This document shows, one piece after another, positions 1 to 9,308 of a stretch of DNA of 64,000 bases. The stretch is from NCBI RefSeq assembly GCF_900114875.1, contig NZ_FPKW01000002.1, forward strand, positions 248,001 to 312,000, given 5' to 3'. Position 1 is the stretch's first letter. Each line of letters opens with the position of its first letter. Origin of the DNA: Chryseobacterium limigenitum. Lineage in GTDB: Bacteria; Bacteroidota; Bacteroidia; Flavobacteriales; Weeksellaceae. The translations under genes and the position numbers were made by a program. The notes beneath the pieces are model-generated. The model was not told where the DNA came from. It searched no databases and saw only the letters and a list, made by a program, of their open reading frames with translations.

Positions 1-355
1 AGATAGACAATCCTATTTTATAATAAATTCCGCCCCACCAAGTGTAGTTGGGGATAATGAAAGATTGATTTTTTACAACATGTGCTGCGTTTTGTGCAAG
101 CAAGCCTCTTTCTTTTAAAGCTTCTTTTACCAATCCGATATCGCCCTGAGCAAGATATCTTACCCCTCCGTGTACAAGTTTTGTACTTCTGCTGGAAGTG
201 GCCTTTGCAAAATCATGAGATTCTATCAGTAAAGTTTTAAATCCTCTGCTTGTTGCGTCCAATGCAGAACCTAAGCCACTAGCTCCACCACCAATAACAA
301 TAAAATCCCACTCCTGGGTATTGGCTAACTTATTGAGTTCTTCATTTCGTTTCAT
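1..355 (-). CDS. glpD: Aerobic glycerol-3-phosphate dehydrogenase, N-terminal part
   Basis: First 118 codons of a flavoprotein that oxidises sn-glycerol 3-phosphate to dihydroxyacetone phosphate and passes the electrons to quinone at the inner membrane. A Rossmann motif GGGASG lies at residues 22-27, the acidic residue that normally holds the FAD ribose is E45, and the family block SSRSTKLVHGGVRYL follows at 54-68. The start is the ATG at 353-355. The gene leaves the window at the left edge, so the catalytic C-terminal half is not visible. It is divergent from a DeoR/GlpR-type repressor, which fits glycerol-phosphate control. Confidence 0.9.
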   Translation of the reverse strand, partial: MKRNEELNKLANTQEWDFIVIGGGASGLGSALDATSRGFKTLLIESHDFAKATSSRSTKLVHGGVRYLAQGDIGLVKEALKERGLLAQNAAHVVKNQSFIIPNYTWWGGIYYKIGLSI

Positions 356-378
356 AATGCTTCGTTTATGTTTCGTTT
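346..378. promoter_or_regulatory. Three TTCGTTT repeats, putative GlpR operator
   Basis: TTCGTTT occurs at 346-352 (over the glpD start codon), 361-367 and 372-378. The repeats cover the predicted glpD leader and transcription start. DeoR/GlpR repressors bind short repeated half-sites containing TTCG, and the regulator gene starts 94 bp away, so autoregulated repression is plausible. The role is inferred. Confidence 0.4.
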
Positions 379-379
379 T

Positions 380-387
380 CAAAAGTA
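380..387 (-). promoter_or_regulatory. Putative -7 element of the glpD promoter
   Basis: On the minus strand this reads TACTTTTG, matching the Bacteroidota -7 consensus TAnnTTTG. It places the transcription start inside the TTCGTTT repeats. No clear -33 element is seen. Confidence 0.4.
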
Positions 388-449
388 ATAATTAAAAATG
401 AAACTAAAAAGAAAATAAATGAAATTTTTAAAAAGTCGGAAAAAAGTGA

Positions 450-457
450 TAAATTTG
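450..457 (+). promoter_or_regulatory. Putative -7 element of the glpR promoter
   Basis: TAAATTTG matches the Bacteroidota consensus and would give a leader of only about 8 nt before the ATG at 472. No TTG is seen at the usual -33 distance. Confidence 0.4.
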
Positions 458-471
458 ATGAAATTAATGCA

Positions 472-1236
472 ATGGAAAAGTTAATAGCAAGACATAGTGA
501 TATTTTAAAGGTTTTAGATGAAAAAGATTATGTGCTTGTACAGGATCTGTGTGAAAAATTTAATGTGTCTTCTGTTACCATTCGAAAGGATTTAAACTAT
601 TTAGAAAGTCTGGGATTGCTATTTCGTAATCATGGTGGAGCAAGTAAATATGTAAGGTATGCTTATGAAAAGAATGTTGGTGAAAAGGAAAGTATTAATG
701 TAGAAGCAAAACAGAGTATTGCTAAAGCTGCCTTGCAATTGATACAGGAAAATGACTGTATTATATTGGCTTCCGGAACAACAATGCATTATCTTGCCAG
801 AATGCTGGTGAATTTTGGACAGCTTACCGTGCTTACTTCTTCTTTAAGGGTGGCGCTTGAGCTTTGCAATAATCCTAACATTAATATTATACAGTTGGGA
901 GGAGAAGTTAGAAAAAGTTCTACTTCCATTGTTGGTTCTATTTCGGAAACTATTCTTAAGCAGTTTTCATGCAATAAATTATTTCTGGGTGTTGATGGTA
1001 TTGATCTGGATTTCGGAATAAGTACTTCCAATGCTGCTGAAGCACATCTTAATCAGCTTATGATTGAATGTTCTGAGAAAGTGGTGATATTGGCAGATTC
1101 TTCAAAGCTTAATAAAAAAGGATTCGGAAAGATCGCTCCTCTGGATAAAATAGATTATCTGATAACCGATGACGGAATCTTAGAAGAAGACAGAAGGGGA
1201 CTTGAAGAAAGAGGGGTTTCTGTTATTACGAAATAA
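472..1236 (+). CDS. DeoR/GlpR-family transcriptional repressor
   Basis: A 254-residue protein with the DeoR layout: an N-terminal winged helix-turn-helix (about residues 14-57, ending in RNHGGA) and a C-terminal sugar-phosphate sensor domain of the DeoRC type (about 75-235, with ASGTTMHYLARML, the LGGEVR segment and FLGVDGID). Family members sense phosphorylated sugars or glycerol 3-phosphate and repress neighbouring catabolic genes. Its divergent partner is glpD, so glycerol 3-phosphate is the most likely ligand, but this is inferred from context. It is transcribed toward the ribosomal operon, which has its own promoter. Confidence 0.85.
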   Translation: MEKLIARHSDILKVLDEKDYVLVQDLCEKFNVSSVTIRKDLNYLESLGLLFRNHGGASKYVRYAYEKNVGEKESINVEAKQSIAKAALQLIQENDCIILASGTTMHYLARMLVNFGQLTVLTSSLRVALELCNNPNINIIQLGGEVRKSSTSIVGSISETILKQFSCNKLFLGVDGIDLDFGISTSNAAEAHLNQLMIECSEKVVILADSSKLNKKGFGKIAPLDKIDYLITDDGILEEDRRGLEERGVSVITK

Positions 1237-1328
1237 ATTTAATAATTGATAAATAATTGTTGTATAAATCACCCTGCGTTTGCCGATTTTTTGTAAACTG
1301 CTAAAAATCAAAATATTTTGCAATAAAA

Positions 1329-1359
1329 TTTGTCAATTTGAAAATTATTCATAAATTTG
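1329..1359 (+). promoter_or_regulatory. Promoter of the ribosomal superoperon
   Basis: TTTG at 1329-1332, a 19-bp spacer and TAAATTTG at 1352-1359 match the Bacteroidota housekeeping promoter closely. Transcription would begin near 1366 and leave a leader of about 100 nt before rplC. Leaders of this operon can bind a ribosomal protein such as L4, but no specific fold was recognised here. Confidence 0.65.
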
Positions 1360-1467
1360 CACACTCATTTTAGGGGTAGAGTATGCCTATATCAAAAGTA
1401 GAAATTACTCAAACCTTCCCGAAATGAATGTGTATCCAAGGAAATTTTATAACATATTATATAAATA

Positions 1468-2094
1468 ATGTCAGGTATTATTGGTAAAAAAATCGGTATG
1501 ACATCTTTGTTTAACGAAGAAGGAAAAAACATTCCTTGTACAGTTATCCAAGCTGGTCCATGCTCGGTTTTACAGGTCAGAACCATTGAAAAGGACGGCT
1601 ATAAAGCAGTTCAATTAGGTTTCGATGACAAGAGTGAGAAGAACGTTGGTAAAGCGTTAGCTGGTCATTTTAAAAAGGCTGGTTCAGCTCCTAAAGCTAA
1701 GTTGGTAGAATTCTACAGAGAATTCGTAGACCAAGTAACAGTAGGAGAAGATGTAACTGTGAAACTATTCGCTGAAGGTGAATTTGTTGACGTAACAGGA
1801 ACTTCTAAAGGTAAAGGTTTCCAAGGTGTTGTTAAAAGACACGGATTTGGAGGTGTAATGCAAGCTACTCATGGTCAGCACAACAGACTTAGAGCTCCAG
1901 GTTCTATCGGTGCTGGATCGGATCCTTCGAGAGTATTCAAAGGAATGAGAATGGCAGGTAGAATGGGAGGTAAGCAGGTAACTGTACAAAACCTTCAAGT
2001 ATTAAAAGTGGATCAAGAACAAAATCTTTTAGTAGTAAAAGGTGCTGTTCCGGGAGCTAAAAATTCTTATGTAATTATCAGAAAATGGAACTAG
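1468..2094 (+). CDS. rplC: Large-subunit ribosomal protein L3
   Basis: A 208-residue L3 protein, an early-binding 50S assembly protein whose loop reaches the peptidyl-transferase centre. The conserved central block [12 protein letters not shown] and the segment [17 protein letters not shown] are present, and the length is normal. It is the first gene of the operon here; the usual preceding gene rpsJ (S10) is absent. Its last 10 bases overlap the start of rplD. There is no Shine-Dalgarno sequence; the start is preceded by an A/T-only stretch. Confidence 0.97.
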   Translation: MSGIIGKKIGMTSLFNEEGKNIPCTVIQAGPCSVLQVRTIEKDGYKAVQLGFDDKSEKNVGKALAGHFKKAGSAPKAKLVEFYREFVDQVTVGEDVTVKLFAEGEFVDVTGTSKGKGFQGVVKRHGFGGVMQATHGQHNRLRAPGSIGAGSDPSRVFKGMRMAGRMGGKQVTVQNLQVLKVDQEQNLLVVKGAVPGAKNSYVIIRKWN

Positions 2095-2714
2095 TAGTAT
2101 TAAATACATCAGGAAAAGAAACCGGAAAAAAAGTAACTCTAGACGAATCTGTATTCGGTATTGAGCCAAACAAGCACGCGGTTTACTTAGAAGTTAAACA
2201 GTACCTTGCTGCACAAAGACAAGGGACTCATAAATCAAAAGAAAGAAGCGAAATTACTGCTTCTACTAAGAAACTTAAGAAACAAAAAGGATCTGGATCT
2301 GCTAGATACGGTGATATTAAATCTCCAACTTTCAGAGGTGGAGGTAGAGTATTCGGACCTAAGCCAAGAGACTACAGATTCAAATTGAACAAAGCTCTTA
2401 AGAGATTAGCTAAAAAATCTGTTCTTTCTCAGAAAATGAGAGACAACAGCATCAGAATTGTAGAAGGATTGAGCATTGCTGCTCCTAAAACTAAAGATTT
2501 CATCACTATCTTGAATGCATTAGCATTAAACGATACTAAATCTTTATTCATTCTTCCTGATACAAACAAGAATGTATATTTATCTTCAAGAAACTTACCT
2601 AAGACTAAGGTTATGAAATTCAACGAAATTTCTTCTTATGACTTAATCAATGCAGGTGAGATCGTTTTCTTAGAAGGTGCAGTTGAAAAATTCCAGGAAA
2701 ATTTAAAGAAATAA
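2085..2714 (+). CDS. rplD: Large-subunit ribosomal protein L4
   Basis: A 209-residue L4 protein. It binds 23S rRNA domain I, lines the peptide exit tunnel and in some bacteria represses its own operon. The lysine- and arginine-rich extended loop (about residues 45-105, with [19 protein letters not shown]) is intact. The start overlaps the rplC stop by 10 bp, which suggests coupled translation. Three bases separate it from rplW. Confidence 0.97.
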   Translation: MELVVLNTSGKETGKKVTLDESVFGIEPNKHAVYLEVKQYLAAQRQGTHKSKERSEITASTKKLKKQKGSGSARYGDIKSPTFRGGGRVFGPKPRDYRFKLNKALKRLAKKSVLSQKMRDNSIRIVEGLSIAAPKTKDFITILNALALNDTKSLFILPDTNKNVYLSSRNLPKTKVMKFNEISSYDLINAGEIVFLEGAVEKFQENLKK

Positions 2715-2717
2715 ATC

Positions 2718-3008
2718 ATGTCACTAATTATTAAACCAGTTATTTCAGAAAAAGCAAACTATCTTACAGATTTAAGAGGTGCTTATTCTTTCTTAGTACA
2801 ACCTAAGGCGAATAAAATCCAGATTAAAAATGCAATAGAGCAAGCTTATGGTGTAAAAGTAGCAGACGTTAGAACGATGATTTATGCGCCTAAAGTTTCT
2901 TCGAAATACACGAAAAAAGGTCTTCAAGTAGGAAAGACAAACAAATTGAAAAAAGCGGTTATCACTCTTGCAGAAGGGGAAGTAATCGATATTTTTGCTG
3001 TAAATTAA
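2718..3008 (+). CDS. rplW: Large-subunit ribosomal protein L23
   Basis: A 96-residue L23 protein. It sits at the tunnel exit and is the main docking site for trigger factor and signal recognition particle. It opens with the typical IIKPVISEKA motif (residues 4-13) and carries the basic extended loop around residues 60-78. It lies between rplD and rplB in the usual order. Confidence 0.97.
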   Translation: MSLIIKPVISEKANYLTDLRGAYSFLVQPKANKIQIKNAIEQAYGVKVADVRTMIYAPKVSSKYTKKGLQVGKTNKLKKAVITLAEGEVIDIFAVN

Positions 3009-3030
3009 TTATTAATTATAAATAATAGTA

Positions 3031-3852
3031 ATGTCTGTTAGAAAATTAAAACCTATCACCCCAGGACAGAGATTCAGAATTGTAAACAATTTTGAGGAAA
3101 TTACTACTAACAAACCAGAGAAATCTCTAACTGTTGGTATTAGTAAGTCAGGTGGACGTAACCAAACTGGTAAAATGACCATGCGTTACACCGGAGGTGG
3201 ACACAAAAAGAAATACAGAATTATCGACTTCAAAAGAAACAAGCATGATGTTGAAGCAACGGTAAAAACTGTAGAATATGATCCAAACAGAACTGCATTT
3301 ATCGCTTTATTAGAGTATGCTGACGGAGAGAAGAGATATATCATCGCTCCAAACGGTATCAAAGTAGATCAAAAGGTAGTTTCAGGAGAAAGCGTAGAGC
3401 CGAACATCGGTAACGCAATGAAATTGAAAAACATTCCATTGGGTACTGTTATTTCTTGTGTTGAAATGAAGCCTGGACAAGGTGCTATTTTAGCAAGAAG
3501 TGCTGGTTCTTCAGCTCAACTTACTTCAAGAGACGGAAAATATGCAATCATCAAATTGCCTTCAGGAGAATCTAGAATGATCCTTACTGAATGTTATGCA
3601 ATGATTGGATCTGTTTCTAACTCTGATCATCAGTTAACTGTTTCAGGTAAGGCTGGTAGAAGCAGATGGTTAGGTAGAAGACCTAGAACTAGACCGGTAG
3701 TAATGAACCCTGTAGATCACCCAATGGGAGGTGGTGAAGGACGTTCATCTGGAGGTCACCCAAGATCTAGAAATGGTATGCCTGCTAAAGGTTACAAAAC
3801 TAGAAAGAAAAACAAAGCGTCTAACCGTCATATCATATCTAAACGTAAATAA
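3031..3852 (+). CDS. rplB: Large-subunit ribosomal protein L2
   Basis: A 273-residue L2 protein, needed for subunit association and peptidyl-transferase activity. The near-invariant C-terminal block [14 protein letters not shown] is present; its histidine H230 corresponds to the histidine implicated in peptide bond formation in other bacteria. The OB-fold and SH3-like domains are full length. It is followed after 2 bp by rpsS. Confidence 0.97.
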   Translation: MSVRKLKPITPGQRFRIVNNFEEITTNKPEKSLTVGISKSGGRNQTGKMTMRYTGGGHKKKYRIIDFKRNKHDVEATVKTVEYDPNRTAFIALLEYADGEKRYIIAPNGIKVDQKVVSGESVEPNIGNAMKLKNIPLGTVISCVEMKPGQGAILARSAGSSAQLTSRDGKYAIIKLPSGESRMILTECYAMIGSVSNSDHQLTVSGKAGRSRWLGRRPRTRPVVMNPVDHPMGGGEGRSSGGHPRSRNGMPAKGYKTRKKNKASNRHIISKRK

Positions 3853-3854
3853 TT

Positions 3855-4133
3855 ATGGCAAGATCACTTAAAAAAGGACCATTCATCGCATATACTTTAG
3901 ATAAGAAGGTTCAGGCAAATATAGAGGCTGGAAAGAAAACAGTTATTAAAACTTGGTCTAGAGCATCAATGATCTCTCCGGACTTCGTAGGACAAACTAT
4001 TGCAGTACACAACGGGAAATCTTTTATCCCTGTTTATGTTACAGAAAACATGGTTGGTCACAAGCTAGGCGAATTTTCTCCAACAAGATCTTTCAGAGGT
4101 CATGGTGGTAACAAAAACAAAGGAAGTAGATAA
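3855..4133 (+). CDS. rpsS: Small-subunit ribosomal protein S19
   Basis: A 92-residue S19 protein, part of the 30S head, where it contacts S13 and the A-site tRNA. The N-terminal [10 protein letters not shown] and the C-terminal [13 protein letters not shown] signatures are present. It is spaced 2 bp from each neighbour, so the genes are co-transcribed and probably translated together. Confidence 0.97.
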   Translation: MARSLKKGPFIAYTLDKKVQANIEAGKKTVIKTWSRASMISPDFVGQTIAVHNGKSFIPVYVTENMVGHKLGEFSPTRSFRGHGGNKNKGSR

Positions 4134-4135
4134 TC

Positions 4136-4534
4136 ATGGGATCAAGAAAAAGAGAAAGTGCATTAGCACGTAAATTAACGAATCAAGATGTAGTAAAAGC
4201 ATTACATAATGATTGCCCTTCTTCTCCAAGAAAGATGAGATTAGTTGCTGATATCATCAGAGGAGTAGAAGTTGACAAAGCTTTATACATTCTAAAATAT
4301 TCTAAAAAAGACGCTTCTAACAAATTAGAGAAAGTATTACTTTCTGCGATGGCCAACTGGCAGTCAAAGAACGAAGGTGCTGATATCGAAGAAGCTAATC
4401 TTATCATTAAAGAAATTTTTGTAGACAGTGCTAGACAATTGAAGAGACTAAGACCTGCACCGCAAGGTAGAGGACACAGAATCAGAAAAAGATCTAACCA
4501 CATTACACTAATCTTAGGTAATAAAGAAAATTAA
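4136..4534 (+). CDS. rplV: Large-subunit ribosomal protein L22
   Basis: A 132-residue L22 protein. Its long beta hairpin lines the exit tunnel and is a site of macrolide resistance mutations. The hairpin is seen near the C-terminus as [20 protein letters not shown]. It is slightly longer at the N-terminus than the enterobacterial protein ([13 protein letters not shown]), as in other Bacteroidota. Confidence 0.96.
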   Translation: MGSRKRESALARKLTNQDVVKALHNDCPSSPRKMRLVADIIRGVEVDKALYILKYSKKDASNKLEKVLLSAMANWQSKNEGADIEEANLIIKEIFVDSARQLKRLRPAPQGRGHRIRKRSNHITLILGNKEN

Positions 4535-4541
4535 TCAAGGT

Positions 4542-5279
4542 ATGGGACAGAAGACAAATCCAATTGGTAACAGATTAGGTATCATCAGAGGATGGGATTC
4601 AAACTGGTTTGGTGGTAAAGATTATGGAGACAGAATCGCTGAAGACTACAAAATCAGAAGATACCTTGAAGCTAGATTATCTAAAGGTGGGATTTCAAAA
4701 ATTTATATTGAAAGAACATTAAAATTAGTAACAGTAACGATCACTACTGCTAGACCGGGACTTATCATCGGTAAAGGAGGTCAGGAAGTTGACAAGTTAA
4801 AAGAAGAATTGAAGAAACTTACTAAAAAGGATATTCAAATCAATATTTTCGAAATCAAAAGACCTGAACTTGACGCAGTTTTAGTTGCTGACAGTATTGC
4901 TAAGCAAATTGAAAACAGAATTTCTTACAGAAGAGCTGTTAAAATGGCTATCGCTTCTACAATGAGAATGGGTGCTGAAGGTATCAAAGTTCAAATCTCT
5001 GGTAGATTGAACGGTGCTGAAATGGCTCGTTCTGAAAACTTCAAAGACGGAAGAATTCCATTATCAACTTTCAGAGCAGATATCGATTATCATATCGGTG
5101 AAGCACTTACTCAATACGGTAAGTTAGGAGTTAAAGTTTGGATCATGAAAGGAGAAGTTTACGGTAAGAGAGATCTTATGCCATTAGTAGGACAACAGAA
5201 GAAAGGTGGTCCTTCAGGAGGCGGAAACAGAGGAGATAGAGACAACAGAAGACCTTCAAGAGATAAAAAAAATAATTAA
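4542..5279 (+). CDS. rpsC: Small-subunit ribosomal protein S3
   Basis: A 245-residue S3 protein at the mRNA entry channel, with helicase-like function together with S4 and S5. The KH domain motif [11 protein letters not shown] is at about residues 74-84 and the C-terminal S3 domain follows. A low-complexity Gly/Arg/Asn tail occupies about the last 25 residues, a lineage-style extension that is probably disordered and RNA-binding. Confidence 0.97.
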   Translation: MGQKTNPIGNRLGIIRGWDSNWFGGKDYGDRIAEDYKIRRYLEARLSKGGISKIYIERTLKLVTVTITTARPGLIIGKGGQEVDKLKEELKKLTKKDIQINIFEIKRPELDAVLVADSIAKQIENRISYRRAVKMAIASTMRMGAEGIKVQISGRLNGAEMARSENFKDGRIPLSTFRADIDYHIGEALTQYGKLGVKVWIMKGEVYGKRDLMPLVGQQKKGGPSGGGNRGDRDNRRPSRDKKNN

Positions 5280-5357
5280 TAAAATTTTAGAGGATAGTTT
5301 TTAAACGACCGTTACTTTTTTAAAATCTAAATTCTAAAATCTAAAATTTAAGAAATT
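5280..5357 (+). repeat. AT-rich spacer with repeated TCTAAA units
   Basis: The 78-bp gap between rpsC and rplP holds degenerate repeats of the form AAAATCTAAA (about 5320-5352). It resembles an AT-rich version of the CCTAAA/TTAGGG intergenic repeats seen near 35230, 35870, 36260 and 54040. No terminator or promoter is evident. Confidence 0.4.
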
Positions 5358-5783
5358 ATGTTACAACCAAAAAGAACCAAATTCCGTAGAGTTCATAAGA
5401 TGAAGATGAAGGGGATTGCTCAAAGAGGTAATCAACTTGCTTACGGAACTTTCGGAATCAAAGCTACAGAAGGAGCTTGGATCACTGCAAGACAAATTGA
5501 AGCTGCTCGTATCGCTGCTACAAGATATATGAAGAGAGAAGGTCAACTATGGATCAAAATATTCCCGGATAAGCCAATTACTAAAAAACCAGCCGAAGTA
5601 CGTATGGGTAAAGGTAAAGGTGCTGTTGAATATTGGGTAGCTGTAGTGAAGCCAGGTAAAATTATGTTCGAGGTCGGAGGAGTATCTTACGAAATCGCTA
5701 AAGAAGCATTAAGACTTGCTGCACAAAAATTACCGATAGTTACTAAATTTGTAGTTGCTAACGATTTTGTTAAACCTCTATAA
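5358..5783 (+). CDS. rplP: Large-subunit ribosomal protein L16
   Basis: A 141-residue L16 protein that helps place the A-site tRNA acceptor arm in the 50S subunit. The N-terminal [19 protein letters not shown] and the block [21 protein letters not shown] are classic. Length and start are normal. The gene follows a 78-bp AT-rich repeat spacer, the first large gap of the operon. Confidence 0.97.
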   Translation: MLQPKRTKFRRVHKMKMKGIAQRGNQLAYGTFGIKATEGAWITARQIEAARIAATRYMKREGQLWIKIFPDKPITKKPAEVRMGKGKGAVEYWVAVVKPGKIMFEVGGVSYEIAKEALRLAAQKLPIVTKFVVANDFVKPL

Positions 5784-5795
5784 TCTTTGAATACA

Positions 5796-5984
5796 ATGAA
5801 ACAAGCTGAAATTAAAAATCTAAGCGCTGAAGATATTCAAGCAAAATTGGCTGAAGCTAAAGCTGAATTCACTAAAATGAAATTAGCTCACAAAATCAGC
5901 CCACTTGAAAATCCAATTCAAATCAGAGATTTGAGAAGAACGATCGCAAGACTAAATACTGAGTTAACTAACAAACAACAATAA
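5796..5984 (+). CDS. rpmC: Large-subunit ribosomal protein L29
   Basis: A 62-residue two-helix protein next to L23 at the tunnel exit. The ATG at 5796 is preferred to a TTG three codons upstream because [10 protein letters not shown] matches the family N-terminus and leaves a 12-bp gap after rplP. The conserved [21 protein letters not shown] block is present (given here as the end of the second helix). Confidence 0.95.
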   Translation: MKQAEIKNLSAEDIQAKLAEAKAEFTKMKLAHKISPLENPIQIRDLRRTIARLNTELTNKQQ

Positions 5985-5998
5985 GATTTTCATACATT

Positions 5999-6253
5999 AT
6001 GGAAAGAAACTTAAGAAAAGAAAGAATCGGAATAGTTTCCAGCAATAAAATGGAAAAGACCATTGTTGTAAGTGAGACGACTAGAGTGAAACACCCGATG
6101 TACGGTAAATTCGTATTAAAAACGAAAAAATATACTGCACACGACGAAAACAACGAATGCACAGAAGGAGATACAGTTCTTATCCAAGAAACTAGACCTA
6201 TGAGCAAGAGTAAGAGATGGAGATTAGTAAGAATCATTGAAAAAGCTAAGTAA
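5999..6253 (+). CDS. rpsQ: Small-subunit ribosomal protein S17
   Basis: An 84-residue OB-fold protein that binds 16S rRNA early in 30S assembly. The motif [16 protein letters not shown] near the N-terminus and [15 protein letters not shown] are typical. It is followed by rplN after 2 bp. Confidence 0.97.
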   Translation: MERNLRKERIGIVSSNKMEKTIVVSETTRVKHPMYGKFVLKTKKYTAHDENNECTEGDTVLIQETRPMSKSKRWRLVRIIEKAK

Positions 6254-6255
6254 TA

Positions 6256-6624
6256 ATGTTACAAACAGAATCAAGATTAAAAGTTGCTGATAACACTGGT
6301 GCTAAAGAGGTACTAGTAATCAGAGTTCTGGGTGGTACCAGAAGAAGATATGCTTCAGTTGGTGATAAGATTGTAGTTACTATCAAGGCTTCTACACCAT
6401 CAGGAAACGCAAAGAAAGGTCAAGTATCTAAAGCGGTAGTAGTAAGAACTAAAAAAGCAGTTAGAAGAAAAGATGGTTCATACATCAAATTCGAAGACAA
6501 TGCTTGTGTTTTACTAAACGCTGGTGGAGAAATGAGAGGAACACGTGTTTTCGGACCTGTTGCTCGTGAGTTGAGAGACAAAGAATATATGAAGATCATT
6601 TCATTGGCTCCTGAAGTACTTTAA
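6256..6624 (+). CDS. rplN: Large-subunit ribosomal protein L14
   Basis: A 122-residue beta-barrel protein at the subunit interface, bridging to 16S rRNA and the docking site of the silencing factor RsfS. It begins with the family signature [18 protein letters not shown] and ends with [10 protein letters not shown], exactly the expected length. Confidence 0.97.
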   Translation: MLQTESRLKVADNTGAKEVLVIRVLGGTRRRYASVGDKIVVTIKASTPSGNAKKGQVSKAVVVRTKKAVRRKDGSYIKFEDNACVLLNAGGEMRGTRVFGPVARELRDKEYMKIISLAPEVL

Positions 6625-6646
6625 TTTTAAAAATTTTTAAAAGAAA

Positions 6647-6973
6647 ATGTCAAAGTTAAAAATAAAAAGAGGAGATAACGTAATCATTACTACTGGTAAG
6701 AAAGATATCAAAGGTAAAACTGGTGAAGTTATTGAAGTGATCAAAAAAGAAGGAAGAGACCCTAGAGTTATCGTTGCAGGACTTAACATCGTTAAAAAAC
6801 ACGTTAAGCCTTCAGCTTCAAATCCTCAAGGAGGAATCACAGAAAAAGAAGCTTCTATTCATATCTCAAACATAGCTTTAGTTGATAAAGACGGAAAAGC
6901 TATCAAAATCGGTTACAAAATCGAAGGAGATAAGAAAGTAAGAATTAACAAAAAAACGGGTGAAACTTTATAA
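6647..6973 (+). CDS. rplX: Large-subunit ribosomal protein L24
   Basis: A 108-residue assembly-initiator protein with a KOW motif at the N-terminus (KRGDNVIITTGKKDIKGKTG) and a C-terminal zinc-free extension with the HVKPSASNPQGGI segment. It starts 22 bp after rplN, without a Shine-Dalgarno sequence. Confidence 0.96.
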   Translation: MSKLKIKRGDNVIITTGKKDIKGKTGEVIEVIKKEGRDPRVIVAGLNIVKKHVKPSASNPQGGITEKEASIHISNIALVDKDGKAIKIGYKIEGDKKVRINKKTGETL

Positions 6974-6986
6974 TTTTAAATAACAC

Positions 6987-7538
6987 ATGGAATATATAGC
7001 AAGACCCAAAAAAGCATATAAAGAAACGATTGTTCCTGCAATGATGGAAGAATTTGGGTACAAATCTGTAATGCAGGTACCTAGATTAGAAAAAATCATC
7101 TTATCTCAAGGTTTAGGTGATGCTACTGCAGACAAGAAAATTATTGATTATGCTGTAGAAGAACTTACAAATATTACTGGCCAAAAGGCTGTAGGTACTA
7201 TTTCTAAGAAAGACGAAGCTGCTTTCAAATTAAGAAAAGGTATGCCTGTAGGTGCTAAGGTAACTCTTAGAGCTAGCAAAATGTACGAATTCTTAGACAG
7301 ACTTACTGCTTCTGCTTTGCCACGTATTAGAGATTTCTCTGGTATTAAAGCTGATGGTTTCGATGGTAGAGGTAATTATAACTTAGGTATTACTGAGCAA
7401 ATTATCTTCCCTGAGATCGCAATCGACAAAGTGAAAAAAATCCAAGGGATGGACATCACTTTCGTTACAACTGCGAAAACAGATAAAGAAGCTAAAGCAT
7501 TGTTAACTCACTTCGGTTTACCTTTCAAAAAGAACTAA
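6987..7538 (+). CDS. rplE: Large-subunit ribosomal protein L5
   Basis: A 183-residue 5S rRNA-binding protein of the central protuberance. Recognisable segments are [18 protein letters not shown], the [13 protein letters not shown] loop and the [20 protein letters not shown] block. It is followed by rpsN after 3 bp. Confidence 0.97.
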   Translation: MEYIARPKKAYKETIVPAMMEEFGYKSVMQVPRLEKIILSQGLGDATADKKIIDYAVEELTNITGQKAVGTISKKDEAAFKLRKGMPVGAKVTLRASKMYEFLDRLTASALPRIRDFSGIKADGFDGRGNYNLGITEQIIFPEIAIDKVKKIQGMDITFVTTAKTDKEAKALLTHFGLPFKKN

Positions 7539-7541
7539 GAA

Positions 7542-7811
7542 ATGGCTAAAGAATCAATGAAAGCGCGTGAGCGCAAAAGAGAAGCTACTGTAGCTAAATA
7601 CGCTGAAAAAAGAAAAGCTTTAAAAGAAGCTGGTGATTATGAAGGACTTCAAAAATTACCAAAAAACGCTTCTCCTGTAAGATTACACAACAGATGTAAA
7701 CTAACAGGTAGACCAAGAGGTTACATGAGAACTTTCGGTCTTTCTAGAGTAACTTTCCGTGAAATGGCCAACAACGGTCTTATTCCGGGAGTGAAAAAAG
7801 CTAGTTGGTAG
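7542..7811 (+). CDS. rpsN: Small-subunit ribosomal protein S14, zinc-free form
   Basis: An 89-residue S14 of the long type. The CxxC...CxxC zinc site of short S14 proteins is missing (only one Cys, in [12 protein letters not shown]), so it is the zinc-independent form. It ends in the expected KKASW. A 147-bp spacer with a hairpin follows, the longest gap in the spc part. Confidence 0.96.
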   Translation: MAKESMKARERKREATVAKYAEKRKALKEAGDYEGLQKLPKNASPVRLHNRCKLTGRPRGYMRTFGLSRVTFREMANNGLIPGVKKASW

Positions 7812-7864
7812 TTAATACTAATTAAAAAATCGGGACAATTAAGTTGTCTGGATACTAAAGAAAT

Positions 7865-7901
7865 AAATATCAGACCGAAGTTTTTCTGAAGTCTGATATT
7901 T
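7865..7901 (+). other. Hairpin between rpsN and rpsH
   Basis: AAATATCAGAC at 7865-7875 pairs perfectly with GTCTGATATTT at 7891-7901 around a 15-nt loop. Only a short T run follows, so it is a poor terminator; it may be an attenuator, an mRNA processing site or a regulatory-protein target. It lies in a 147-bp spacer (7812-7958) that holds no gene. Confidence 0.5.
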
Positions 7902-7958
7902 TAATCTTCAAGTCCTTTCAAAACTGATTGTCTTTAACCAATAATTTAAAAAAGAAAA

Positions 7959-8357
7959 ATGGTAACAGATCCAATTTCAGATTTCCTAACAAGAGTAAGG
8001 AACGCACAAAGCGCAGGCCACAAGGTGGTGGAAATTCCTGCATCGAAAATCAAAAAGGAGCTTACAAAAATCTTATTTGACCAAGGGTATATCTTAAACT
8101 ACAAGTTTGAAGAGAGCGCTGTTCAAGGAACGATCAAAATAGCTTTGAAGTATGACAAGCAAACTAGCAAGCCTGCAATCAAGTCTATCCAAAGAGCTTC
8201 AAGACCAGGTCTAAGACAATACAAAGGTTCTACTGAACTTCCAAGAGTATTGAACGGTTTGGGTATCGCTATTATCTCTACTTCTAGAGGGGTAATGACT
8301 GATAAAAAAGCTAGAGAAGAAAAAGTAGGCGGTGAAGTAATCTGCTATGTTTATTAA
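7959..8357 (+). CDS. rpsH: Small-subunit ribosomal protein S8
   Basis: A 132-residue central-domain 16S rRNA-binding protein. In enterobacteria S8 represses the spc operon. It begins MVTDPISDFLTRVRNAQ and ends with the typical ISTSRGVMTDKKAREEKVGGE block. It is the first gene after the hairpin-bearing spacer; autogenous control through that hairpin is conceivable but unproven. Confidence 0.97.
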   Translation: MVTDPISDFLTRVRNAQSAGHKVVEIPASKIKKELTKILFDQGYILNYKFEESAVQGTIKIALKYDKQTSKPAIKSIQRASRPGLRQYKGSTELPRVLNGLGIAIISTSRGVMTDKKAREEKVGGEVICYVY

Positions 8358-8374
8358 TTTTTAATCAAAGGAAA

Positions 8375-8920
8375 ATGTCAAGAATTGGTAAAGCAATTAT
8401 AACAATTCCCGCTGGAATTACTGTCACTGAAAAAGACGGTGTGGTAACTGTAAAAGGTCCTAAAGGAGAACTTTCTCAGGAGCTTACAGAAGGAATTACT
8501 TTAGAACAAAACGATGGTGTGCTTACATTCAGCAGACCGTCTGATTCTAAGCAACACAGAGCGCTACACGGTTTATACCGAGCGTTGATCAATAACATGA
8601 TTTTGGGAACTGCTGAAGGTTTCACAAAAAAGTTAGAACTAGTAGGGGTAGGATACAGAGCTTCACACACAGGTCAAAAACTTGAGTTGGCTTTAGGATT
8701 CTCTCACGGTATCGTTTTAGAGCTTCCAAAAGAAGTAATAATCGACACATTGACTGAAAAAGGTAAAAACCCAATTATTACTTTAACGTCTCATGACAAG
8801 CAACTTCTAGGAATGGTTTCTGCAAAGATCCGTTCATTCAGAAAGCCTGAGCCATACAAAGGAAAAGGTGTAAGATTCGTAGGAGAAATTGTTAGACGTA
8901 AAGCTGGTAAATCTGCTTAA
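8375..8920 (+). CDS. rplF: Large-subunit ribosomal protein L6
   Basis: A 181-residue protein near the factor-binding site, made of two repeated alpha/beta domains. MSRIGKAIITIPAGITV opens the first; the C-terminal signature PEPYKGKGVRFVGEIVRRKAGK is complete. Confidence 0.97.
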   Translation: MSRIGKAIITIPAGITVTEKDGVVTVKGPKGELSQELTEGITLEQNDGVLTFSRPSDSKQHRALHGLYRALINNMILGTAEGFTKKLELVGVGYRASHTGQKLELALGFSHGIVLELPKEVIIDTLTEKGKNPIITLTSHDKQLLGMVSAKIRSFRKPEPYKGKGVRFVGEIVRRKAGKSA

Positions 8921-8935
8921 TAAATTATAAGTATT

Positions 8936-9289
8936 ATGGCATTAAGTAAAGTAGAAAAAAGAATAAGAATAAAAAGAAGAGTAAGAGGAAAAATCTCTGG
9001 ATCTTCTGAATTGCCAAGATTATCTGTATATAAAAGTAATAAGGAAATTTACGCTCAGTTAATCGACGACAAAGACGGTAAAACTTTAGTATCTGCTTCT
9101 TCTAGAGATAAAGGAGTTGACGCTAAAGGTACAAAAAGTGAAGTTTCTGCCGCTGTTGGTAAAGCTATTGCTACTAAAGCAATTGCTGCAGGAATTCAAG
9201 CTATTGTATTTGACAGAAACGGTTTCGTATATCACGGTAGAGTTAAGGCTCTAGCTGACGGTGCGAGAGAAGGAGGACTTAAATTCTAA
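8936..9289 (+). CDS. rplR: Large-subunit ribosomal protein L18
   Basis: A 117-residue 5S rRNA-binding partner of L5. A basic N-terminus ([15 protein letters not shown]) is followed by the [18 protein letters not shown] strand pair and the C-terminal [24 protein letters not shown] block. Confidence 0.97.
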   Translation: MALSKVEKRIRIKRRVRGKISGSSELPRLSVYKSNKEIYAQLIDDKDGKTLVSASSRDKGVDAKGTKSEVSAAVGKAIATKAIAAGIQAIVFDRNGFVYHGRVKALADGAREGGLKF

Positions 9290-9308
9290 TCATTAAATTT
9301 CGGAAAAT

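Noticed and set aside
4183..4503. Antisense frame inside rplV
   Set aside because: Its low-complexity Ser/Leu translation is a by-product of the A-rich rplV coding strand.
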